From: QHXM01 sp032160705
Lineage (GTDB): Bacteria > Acidobacteriota > Blastocatellia > Pyrinomonadales > Pyrinomonadaceae
Direction of reading: 5' to 3'
Assembly (NCBI GenBank): GCA_032160705.1
Contig: JAVHVE010000057.1
Coordinates: 124,001-188,000, forward strand
Length of the DNA stretch: 64,000 nt
Shown here: positions 40,899-47,821 of the stretch, one piece after another
Position numbering within the stretch: position 1 is the first letter of the stretch
How the letters are laid out: each line of letters begins with the position of its first letter
Translations under genes and position numbers: made by a program
The notes under the pieces: model-generated
What the model saw: the letters and a program-made list of their open reading frames with translations, nothing else
Database searches by the model: none
What the model was told of the DNA's origin: nothing

Positions 40899-42899
40899 CT
40901 AAGCAGCGACAGTCTCGGTTTCCGGCTCTTTCAAAAACTGCTCCGGCTCGACGATGTGCCCGGCGATGGCCGAAGCCGCGACGACATAAGGCGAGGCGAG
41001 ATAGAGTCGGCCTGGGCCGCTGCGCCCCGGAAAATTGCGGTTCTGCGCGCTGACGGTCACAGTCTCGGAAGTCTTTGATGCCCCGGGACCGGCATTGATG
41101 CACGCTCCGCAGCTCGGATCAATCAACTCCGCGCCCGCACGCTCGAAGATTTCGATGTAGCCCATTCTGCGCGCGTACTGCTTGATCTTTTGCGAGCCGA
41201 ATTGCAGGTAGAGATGCACGCCGGGCGCGACTCGCCTGCCTCGCTCGACCGCTTGCTTGAGGACGGCGGCGTACATATCCATGTCGGCCATCTTGCCGCC
41301 CGTGCACGAGCCACCGTAAGCCGCATCGATTTTAATTTCTTCCTCCAGGTCAGAGATGTTGATGCCGTTGCGCGGATCGCCCGGCGTGGCGACCATCGGG
41401 CGAATCTCCGACAAGTCAATCTCGAACACGGCGGCGTATTCAGCGTCCGCGTCGCTGCTGAGAAAGCCTTTCTGAACGTCTTCTGCATTGAGGCCGCGCG
41501 TGCTCACAAGGTAACGAAGTGTGACTTCGTCCGGCTCGATGATGCCGGTCGTGCCTCCGGCTTCGACCGCCATGTTGGTTAGGGTCGCGCGCTCGTCCAT
41601 CGGCATATCTTTCAGCCCGCTCCCTGCGAACTCAAGCACCTGCCCGATGCCTTTGCCCTGCTTCATGTAATCGGTCGCCAGAATGTAGAGCATCACATCT
41701 TTCGCAGTCACGTCCGCGCGCTTCTGTCCGCTGAGCACGAAGCGGACAGTTTCGGGAACGCGGACGCGAATGTCTTTGGTGTACCAGGCGTTCGCCATGT
41801 CGGTTGAGCCGACGCCGAAAGCAAAGCAGCCGAGCACGCCCGCCATGCACGTATGCGAGTCTGTGCCGATGACGAGTTGGCCGGGCAACGCGATGTCTTC
41901 GACCACAGCGTTATGGCAGATGGCTTCTGATCCACCTTCCGCGCTTTCACCGTAGAGGCGGATTCCCTGCTCATTCGTAAAACTCGCCTGCGTGACGGCC
42001 AATCCATCTGCGCGCTCTAATAGTCCCATCTTGCGCTTTTCATCCGACATCACGCGCCCCAGAAATGTCAGGTGGTCGCGGAAAGCATAGACCGATTCAG
42101 CTTCAGTCACGCGCGCCTCGCGTCCCAACGCCTGTTTGAATAATGATTCGGCCATCGGTGTGACGTACTCGTGCGAGAAGCGCACATCGGCGACGGCAAA
42201 CAAGGCGTCTCCCGGCTTAACGGCTTCCACTCCGATTTCGCCTGCACGAACGAAAGCATGGCGCGCAATAATTTTTTCCACGATGTTCATCGGGCGCTTT
42301 CTTGTCTCAAGCCGTGGAGGGTGTGTCTCGCCTGCCAGCCGCGCCTTGTTGTAGTTGAACAACCCGCCGTATTCGACAATCGCTTTTGAAATAGGATCAA
42401 GCCCGCGCGTGAACTCTTCGAGGGGAATCTCTTCTCCATTGCGGATGCGTTCTATAAGGCCGAAATCAGTGGAGGTTAGCAGACCTATGTTTTGCGCGTT
42501 CTGCCCGTAAATCTTCTCGATGGTTTTGGCGATGACAAGCTGTAGCCCTGCGGCCTTCTCCGCATACGGCGCGGTCTCGCGCGACGAGCCGCAGCCTTTC
42601 GAGAGACCGGAGACCACGACCGCAAAGCCTCCCTGCTTGACTTCGTCTTTCTGCACCGCCTGCTCGCGCATCCCGACGTAAACGTACTGGCCGAGTGTCT
42701 CGTCGTAATAGAAGCAGACCCAGCCGGGCGTAATCTCGTCGGTCGAGATGTTGTTCATCAAAGGTTGTTCGGCGTCGTAAGGTAAATCCTCGCCATTTTC
42801 CAACTGGCGGCGAATAAGGCTTGTGTCTTCGGTCAGGAAAAGGACACGCCCGTCAAACCTGAGGCGGTCGGGGCGTTTCGTAATCTTCTCGGCAGTCAT
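40899..42899 (-). CDS. Aconitase-family hydratase with swapped domain order
   Basis: A 666-residue protein. Residues 1-230 are a LeuD/aconitase-swivel domain (NISTDEITPGW, SKGCGSSRETAPYA, NIGLLTSTDFG), and residues 240-660 a LeuC-like domain with the iron-sulfur ligands and active-site motifs TDSHTC, GSCTGGKMADMDMY and PSCGACIN. In ordinary aconitase and most fused enzymes the swivel follows the catalytic domains; here it comes first. It should dehydrate and rehydrate a hydroxy-di- or tricarboxylate in the cytoplasm with a [4Fe-4S] cluster. It may be a citrate-cycle aconitase or an isopropylmalate/homoaconitate isomerase; no leuA or leuB lies nearby. CAGAGGAGC-like sequence precedes the ATG. 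Confidence 0.88.
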   Translation of the reverse strand: MTAEKITKRPDRLRFDGRVLFLTEDTSLIRRQLENGEDLPYDAEQPLMNNISTDEITPGWVCFYYDETLGQYVYVGMREQAVQKDEVKQGGFAVVVSGLSKGCGSSRETAPYAEKAAGLQLVIAKTIEKIYGQNAQNIGLLTSTDFGLIERIRNGEEIPLEEFTRGLDPISKAIVEYGGLFNYNKARLAGETHPPRLETRKRPMNIVEKIIARHAFVRAGEIGVEAVKPGDALFAVADVRFSHEYVTPMAESLFKQALGREARVTEAESVYAFRDHLTFLGRVMSDEKRKMGLLERADGLAVTQASFTNEQGIRLYGESAEGGSEAICHNAVVEDIALPGQLVIGTDSHTCMAGVLGCFAFGVGSTDMANAWYTKDIRVRVPETVRFVLSGQKRADVTAKDVMLYILATDYMKQGKGIGQVLEFAGSGLKDMPMDERATLTNMAVEAGGTTGIIEPDEVTLRYLVSTRGLNAEDVQKGFLSSDADAEYAAVFEIDLSEIRPMVATPGDPRNGINISDLEEEIKIDAAYGGSCTGGKMADMDMYAAVLKQAVERGRRVAPGVHLYLQFGSQKIKQYARRMGYIEIFERAGAELIDPSCGACINAGPGASKTSETVTVSAQNRNFPGRSGPGRLYLASPYVVAASAIAGHIVEPEQFLKEPETETVAA

Positions 42900-43093
42900 C
42901 CGTTGCTCCTCTAAAATTCAGTGCGAATAATTGGACTTGATTTCGGAAAAGAAGATTATAACCGATGCGTGGGAAAAGTCGCGAGGCGGGCAAGCGGTTC
43001 TTAGAGTGGCGAAAGTGTGATGATGTGGAGTATGGGCGTATAATCAGAAGTCAGGCTGTTATATAGAACGCATAGCTGGAGGTCGAAGGCGAT

Positions 43094-43288
43094 ATGAGAA
43101 ACGTTCTGGTCAGAAAGACTTCCCTACATGATTCGGGTGGCGATAGTGATCTGAAAGATAAATCTCCTCAAGAGTTGCTCGGCATGATGTGGCAACTGGC
43201 TCTCAACGCTTGGTCGTTTAAGGAAAATCTCAATGCTGAACCCAGACTTCAGAGACATGTTGTCGTGCTTAAGAGACGAAGAGGTTGA
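43094..43288 (+). CDS. Small protein linked to a nucleotidyltransferase (possible antitoxin)
   Basis: A 64-residue protein whose ATG follows GGAGG by about 10 nt. The segment KDKSPQELLGMMWQLALNAWSFKE is well formed (likely helical), and the C-terminus is basic (RHVVVLKRRRG). I recognise no domain. It overlaps the downstream nucleotidyltransferase gene by 56 nt in another frame, which is unusual and implies tight coupling. By analogy with MNT/HEPN or AbiEi/AbiEii pairs it could be the partner of that enzyme, which is inference. Confidence 0.55.
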   Translation: MRNVLVRKTSLHDSGGDSDLKDKSPQELLGMMWQLALNAWSFKENLNAEPRLQRHVVVLKRRRG

Positions 43289-43685
43289 ATTTATCATTGT
43301 GGGAGCTTACGCCCTTGCCGCGCACGGCCTCCCTCGCGCCACGGGCGATATAGACATCTGGGTCAGAAATAGCTCCGCTAATGCGCAGAAGACAATTCGC
43401 GCGTTAGCGAAATTCGGTGCTCCCACTTCCAGCCTCTCGGAAAAGGATTTTATTTCTCCAGACATGGTGGTTCAGATAGGCGTTGAACCTTCCAGGATTG
43501 ATCTGTTGACAGGCATAGATGGGATTGAATTTGATGAGGCTTGGGAGAACAAGGTCAGCATTAACATTGATGACCTGAAGATATATACCCTATCAAAAGC
43601 GGATTTGTTAAAGAACAAGCTAACTACAAGTCGAGATAAAGATCAAGCAGATATAGCGTGGCTGGAAAAGCAGCTCAACCGCTAA
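43233..43685 (+). CDS. Nucleotidyltransferase of the DUF6036/AbiEii-like group
   Basis: A 150-residue protein with a minimal nucleotidyltransferase fold: VEFIIVGAYALAAHGLPRATGDIDIWVRNS carries the helix-turn GG/GS-like motif (VGAYA) and the DxD pair (GDIDIW), and RIDLLTGIDGIEFDEAW the third acidic position. Such domains adenylylate RNA or proteins and often act as toxins or antitoxins. It overlaps the small upstream gene by 56 nt and converges on a TM2-like gene, with 4 nt shared. The ATP-transfer function is likely; the biological role is inference. Confidence 0.72.
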   Translation: MLNPDFRDMLSCLRDEEVEFIIVGAYALAAHGLPRATGDIDIWVRNSSANAQKTIRALAKFGAPTSSLSEKDFISPDMVVQIGVEPSRIDLLTGIDGIEFDEAWENKVSINIDDLKIYTLSKADLLKNKLTTSRDKDQADIAWLEKQLNR

Positions 43686-43891
43686 ACGCGCACGCGATGC
43701 TCTTTGGCGTAGGAATAGGCCGTGTAGGCCGCGATGAGGTGGCACACCCAGCCGAGCGTGCCGCCTGTCCCGATCCAGAAACCGGGTGTGATGATGAGCC
43801 AGAGAATCCCGGCCAGAATCCTGCCGTTATAAAGCTGCCCAACGCCCGGAACCAGAAAGCTGAGAAGTCCTGCCAAAAAGGGATCACGCAT
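43682..43891 (-). CDS. Small membrane protein, TM2-like
   Basis: A 69-residue protein with FLAGLLSFLVPGVGQLYNGRILAGILWL and a second hydrophobic helix (GWVCHLIAAYTAYSYA). The P-G-x-GQxYNG motif between the helices is that of TM2-like and DUF5683-like small membrane proteins. It is an inner-membrane protein of unknown role. The 3' end overlaps the nucleotidyltransferase gene by 4 nt tail to tail. AGGTAAGTG-type sequence before its ATG on the coding strand is a modest ribosome-binding site. Confidence 0.7.
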   Translation of the reverse strand: MRDPFLAGLLSFLVPGVGQLYNGRILAGILWLIITPGFWIGTGGTLGWVCHLIAAYTAYSYAKEHRVRV

Positions 43892-43955
43892 CTTTACACT
43901 TACCTCCGTCAGCGACTATACGACAGTACGGACGTGAAGGTTCACGAAAAGTAGA

Positions 43956-44049
43956 ATTCAGAAGTCAGGAGTCAGGAGTCAGAATGGATAAGGCGGAGAA
44001 CCGCTGTTATTGATTTTCTTTTCTTCTGACTCCTGTCTCCTGTCTCCTA
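43956..44049. repeat. Palindromic repeat family A (A7)
   Basis: CAGAAGTCAGGAGTC arms and core AAGGCGGAGAACCGCTGTTA. Its right arm reaches the stop codon of dnaX. Confidence 0.9.
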
Positions 44050-45984
44050 CTCTTCTATCCTTCTCACGTCAATGATTTCGCCGCGAAAGGTGCGAAGGGC
44101 TTGCTGGACGAGGGGGTCTTGTTCGGCGATCTCTCGGAGACGCTGTTTCTCGCTGCGCTCTGCTTCCTGTTTCGAGAGCGGCTCAAGGCTGCCGCTTTCA
44201 CTTTTCTCTTTAGTGCTGATTCGCACGCGGATGTCGCGCCCCGTCACCTCGCGGGCTGCTTCGCGCAACAATTTGACGCTCTCCGGCTTCGCCAAATTGT
44301 CGCGCAGGTGCTTCGCTTCGGGCGCGAACTCGACGCATAACTCATCGCCTTCAATAATCGCCCGGCGCGCGCCTTCGAGCGCGATGACAAGAAACATGCG
44401 GCTGCGCTTTTCGAGCGCGGCCTTGATGCCTTCGATAGTGGAATCTTGAGCAGCATTAGTGACTGGCACGCCCTGGCCTGCGCGGTCGGATTGCCCCGGC
44501 GTGCTTTTCAAAGCTGGCTGCGCCGCAGTAGCTGCACCCTGTGGCGCAGCCTGTGGGCCTGGCGGAGGCACTAATGTCAGCACGGGCGAAGGTGGTGGCG
44601 GCGGTGTCTGAACCGTGCTGCCGACTCCGCCAAAGGGCGGCTCGTTCGTCCCTGCCTGCATATCTGCGGCAACGTCAGTCCCCTCGCTTTTCATCGTGGT
44701 ACTAGCGCGCGGCGTTGAGGCGGCGGGAGTAGTATTCGACCGGGTGCTGCCGCCGCTTGGCGCGCCCCCGCTCGCAGCCGCTGGCGGCGTTTTGCTCGCG
44801 ATGGGCGCAGCGCCTGTCCGTAAAGACTCTTCCAGAGCAATGAGGCGTTCGATGAGATTGCCGACGGGAACAATGCGCCGCATCTCTATCAATTTCACGA
44901 GGCCGACTTCGAGTTGATAGCGCGGGTGCGCTGCCGCGCGAAGATTATTCTCGGTCTCCGTCAGAGAGTGGAAAAAGCGTATCAGGTCAGACTCGGAGAA
45001 ATTACCGGCTTGCCGCACAAGCGCGCTTCGGTCGGACGCAGAGGCAGCGAGAAGCGCGGTTTCGCCGGAGATTTTGGCGACCAGCAAATCGCGCAGGTGC
45101 GCCAGCAGGTCGCGGCAGAAATTACGCAGGTCGTGGCCGCGCATCACCAGATCGTCAACGACGGCGAGCACCTCCGCAGGTTTCTCGTCGGCAATCGCGC
45201 CGGTCACACGCGTGAGCATCTCCGTGCTCGCCAGACCGAGCGCCGTCTCGACATCTTCGGCCTTAATTTCCGAGCCCGTGAAACTGATGACTTGATCGAA
45301 AGCAGATTGCGCGTCGCGCATCGAGCCTTCGCCCGCACGCGCAATCTCGCGCAAAGCATCTTCCGAGATTTTGACTTTCTCTGCTTTGGCAATCAGTCGC
45401 AGGCGCTCCGCTATCCGGTCGGTCGAGATGGTGCGAAACTCAAACTGCTGGCAGCGCGAAAGAATCGTATCGGGGAGCTTATGCCGCTCGGTCGTCGCCA
45501 TGATGAAGATAACGCGCGGCGGCGGCTCTTCAAGCGTCTTGAGAAGCGCATTGAAGGCTGAGGCCGAGAGCATGTGAACTTCGTCTATGATGAAGACTTT
45601 GTAGCGGTCGCGCGCCGGTGAGATGGCGACGTTGCCGATAATCGCATCGCGCACGTTCTCAACGCCGGTGTTCGACGCGGCGTCAATTTCCAGCACGTCA
45701 ATCGAGCGCCCTTCCGCAATCTCCAGGCACGAAGCGCAGGCCGTCGGGTCTTCAATCGCGCATGGAGTGGGCGTCGGGCTTTTCGCTTTGTGACAATTGA
45801 GGGCTTTGGCGAGCAGGCGCGCGGTCGTCGTCTTGCCGACGCCGCGAGCGCCACTGAAGAGATAGGCGTGATGCAGACGCTCATGCTCGATGGCGTTGCG
45901 GAGCGTGCGCGTGATGGGCTCCTGCCCCGTCACTTCCTCAAACGTTTGCGGACGCCACTTGCGCGCGATGACTTGATAGGACAT
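44047..45984 (-). CDS. dnaX: DNA polymerase III subunit gamma/tau
   Basis: The 645-residue protein begins MSYQVIARKWRPQTFEEVTG, the standard DnaX start. It has a Walker A site GARGVGKT (45-52), the zinc knuckle with C64, C75, C83 and C86, DEVH (Walker B) and the sensor 1 SRCQQFEF region. The proline/alanine-rich linker (about 410-530) leads to a C-terminal domain that probably binds the polymerase core and DnaB. It is the clamp-loader ATPase. I chose ATG 45984: the frame is open for 20 more codons upstream, but these are translated from palindromic repeat D2. The gene for SRP RNA is directly upstream on the same strand. Confidence 0.95.
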   Translation of the reverse strand: MSYQVIARKWRPQTFEEVTGQEPITRTLRNAIEHERLHHAYLFSGARGVGKTTTARLLAKALNCHKAKSPTPTPCAIEDPTACASCLEIAEGRSIDVLEIDAASNTGVENVRDAIIGNVAISPARDRYKVFIIDEVHMLSASAFNALLKTLEEPPPRVIFIMATTERHKLPDTILSRCQQFEFRTISTDRIAERLRLIAKAEKVKISEDALREIARAGEGSMRDAQSAFDQVISFTGSEIKAEDVETALGLASTEMLTRVTGAIADEKPAEVLAVVDDLVMRGHDLRNFCRDLLAHLRDLLVAKISGETALLAASASDRSALVRQAGNFSESDLIRFFHSLTETENNLRAAAHPRYQLEVGLVKLIEMRRIVPVGNLIERLIALEESLRTGAAPIASKTPPAAASGGAPSGGSTRSNTTPAASTPRASTTMKSEGTDVAADMQAGTNEPPFGGVGSTVQTPPPPPSPVLTLVPPPGPQAAPQGAATAAQPALKSTPGQSDRAGQGVPVTNAAQDSTIEGIKAALEKRSRMFLVIALEGARRAIIEGDELCVEFAPEAKHLRDNLAKPESVKLLREAAREVTGRDIRVRISTKEKSESGSLEPLSKQEAERSEKQRLREIAEQDPLVQQALRTFRGEIIDVRRIEE

Positions 45985-45992
45985 ATAAAAAA

Positions 45993-46066
45993 AGTGACAG
46001 GTGACAGGTGACAGGTGACAGGAAGAAAGTTCTTCTCTTGTCACCTGTCACCTGTCACCTGTCACG
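45993..46066. repeat. Palindromic repeat family D (D2)
   Basis: GTGACAG heptamers run on the left and CACCTGT heptamers on the right, with a core AAGAAAGTTCTTCTC. It forms the sequence between SRP RNA and the dnaX start codon, which it precedes by 8 nt. Confidence 0.9.
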
Positions 46067-46080
46067 GTTTTAGAAGTGGC

Positions 46081-46184
46081 CAGACTTCGGACTGACCCGC
46101 AGCACACGCCGCCGTTGCTACCGTTGCTCCGTTCCCGGCCTGGCGGGGTTCACAAGGCAAGCGTTGTGCGGAGCCCGAAGTCTG
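46081..46184 (-). ncRNA. ffs: SRP RNA (4.5S type)
   Basis: On the minus strand the 104-nt segment starts CAGACTTCGG and ends CCGAAGTCTG, a perfect 10-bp terminal stem. Its apical part holds GCCAGGCCGGGAACGGAGCA, which fits the conserved SRP domain IV (GNAR-like tetraloop GGGAAC with the asymmetric internal loop, as in the 4.5S consensus GUCAGGUCCGGAAGGAAGCA). It is 97 nt upstream of dnaX on the same strand, the arrangement found in several bacteria. It binds Ffh and targets membrane proteins. Length and the domain IV motif make this call good. Confidence 0.85.
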
Positions 46185-46200
46185 ATAAATTGTCAAAAGC

Positions 46201-46719
46201 TCAAATTTCCGTTCGCCGGTGCGCGATCATTCTGAGCAGCGCTTTGATTCCCAGATGAAGCAGCAGGTAAACGATAATCGCGATGATAATCGGCACCGTC
46301 AGCCTGTAGCCGCCCTCGGCTGTCGGACTCGGGACGATTCCGCGAAACGGCGCGTAAAAAGGATGGGTCACGCTCGCGATGAATTGAAAGAACCCTGCAT
46401 GCCTGTTCGCCGCCAGGAGTTCCAGCAAAAGTCGCAGCCCGAGCAGCGCGTAAATCACATAAAAGATGAAATCAATGACCTGAGAAACGCGTGCGAGTCC
46501 GCGCGAGCGTTCGACTTCGCGCTCTGTCTCGACTACTTCGCTGACTGCCTTAGAGCGAAACTCACCGGCGATTTGCGCTTCACGCTGCGCTTCCGTCGCC
46601 GTTGCGCCTTGAGCGTGCGCGGCAATCTCCGCATTAACGTCCGATTCGATTTCCGCTTTAACCGATTCGTGCTGCACGGCGCGGCGCGTTTCATCAGCGG
46701 CCAGCTTGTTGTCTTCCAT
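46201..46719 (-). CDS. YggT-family membrane protein
   Basis: A 172-residue protein (first ATG 46719; an in-frame TTG lies at 46755). The first 90 residues are acidic/basic helical (AADETRRAVQHESVKAEIESD); then QVIDFIFYVIYALLGLRLLLELL and FFQFIASVTHPFYAPFRGIVP, a pair of helices with the conserved YAPFRGIVP loop, place it in the YggT family (CCB3-like in plastids). A third helix (IIIAIIVYLLLHLGIKALLRM) follows. YggT proteins sit in the inner membrane and have no settled function. The long N-terminal helical part is unusual. It lies upstream of the SRP RNA gene on the same strand. Confidence 0.8.
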   Translation of the reverse strand: MEDNKLAADETRRAVQHESVKAEIESDVNAEIAAHAQGATATEAQREAQIAGEFRSKAVSEVVETEREVERSRGLARVSQVIDFIFYVIYALLGLRLLLELLAANRHAGFFQFIASVTHPFYAPFRGIVPSPTAEGGYRLTVPIIIAIIVYLLLHLGIKALLRMIAHRRTEI

Positions 46720-46876
46720 TCCTGCCAAGACCCCAGCGCCCTCGCGCTCCTTCAAGTAACAGTCTACGTTTAAGAACTCTTACTCTACCCCTTTCATGCA
46801 ATCTTCGCAACGAGCGGTCTGAACAGGCCGGATCAGCCCTCGCTGGTCGCGTCAAGACATGGTCGCGCACGGCGCA

Positions 46877-47407
46877 CTATGTGCCCATGTAGCCCACTTG
46901 CATACGCCTGATGTTCGCGCCCTGATACTGGTTCGTGGCTCTGACCATCTCCAGCACACGTCTGGCTTCCGATATCGTCGCCCCCGCGTAAACGGCCATG
47001 AATTGCGTCTTGTCGCTGGTGTTCGTGTAATAAACGTCGCCGGGCTCGCCGCACCTCGAAGTAAAGACCTTATTATTTGGGAACAGCGCCTGCGCTTTCA
47101 AGCGCTCCTCTTCGGGCACAAAGCTGTTGCAATCGTCATAGTCGCGCATCCGCACGCTTTGCAAGATTACTGCGTAGAATGGCTGAGTCTCGTAGATCAC
47201 GGCGCGCTCCGGCAAACGAAACGGCAGATCAAATGGTCTGAAATTTTCGACCCCACTGCATCGCACGTTCGGGTTGCCGCAGATGACGGAGCGCTGCTGC
47301 GGTTGACGGCGGCGTTGTGCCTGCACCTTGCCGAAGTGAACCGACGAACACAAAACAGCGACGAGTATCGAGAGCGCGAATACGCGACGCGGAAGTTTCA
47401 GCTTCAT
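46877..47407 (-). CDS. Secreted protein of unknown function
   Basis: A 176-residue protein from ATG 47407 (a longer frame starts at 47443 without support). The N-terminal region has a signal peptide (MKLKLPRRVFALSILVAVLC, cleavage near VQAQ). The mature protein has cysteines (SVICGNPNVRCSG, DDCNSF, TSRCGEPGD) that could form disulfides, and a final domain (VYAGATISEARRVLEMVRATNQYQGANIRRMQVG) like a short alpha/beta repeat. It probably lies in the periplasm. No family is recognised. The next feature on the same strand is tRNA-Ser. Confidence 0.6.
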   Translation of the reverse strand: MKLKLPRRVFALSILVAVLCSSVHFGKVQAQRRRQPQQRSVICGNPNVRCSGVENFRPFDLPFRLPERAVIYETQPFYAVILQSVRMRDYDDCNSFVPEEERLKAQALFPNNKVFTSRCGEPGDVYYTNTSDKTQFMAVYAGATISEARRVLEMVRATNQYQGANIRRMQVGYMGT

Positions 47408-47480
47408 TGTTGATCGCCTCTTATTTCGTTTTTCGATTATCACCGTGAATCACCTGAGCATTCCGGCAATATAAAGATGA

Positions 47481-47570
<90 letters not shown>

Positions 47571-47576
47571 TGAAGA

Positions 47577-47683
47577 AGGTAAAAGTAAAAAGGTAAAAGG
47601 CAAAAGGAAGTCCAAAGAACCGCTCTCTTATTTAAAAGTGGTTTCAGCCTCACTTTTACCTTTTACCTTTTTACTTTTACCTT
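47577..47683. repeat. Palindromic repeat family G (G1)
   Basis: AAGGTAAAAGTAAAAAGG-type left arm (GGTAAAA units) and inverse right arm (TTTTACC units) around a 30-nt core with TCCAAAGAACCGCTC. It starts 6 nt past the tRNA-Ser 5' end. Confidence 0.85.
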
Positions 47684-47821
47684 GATGTATTGCTGGGATT
47701 TCAAACAACCGACAATCGCAGAGCATAGTATATCCCGGCAATTCTTGTCACGTCGTCACGCCAACTATGCGCCAATTACAATAGGATTACATGCCTGGTG
47801 AATTTATGTGATAATCCGCCC

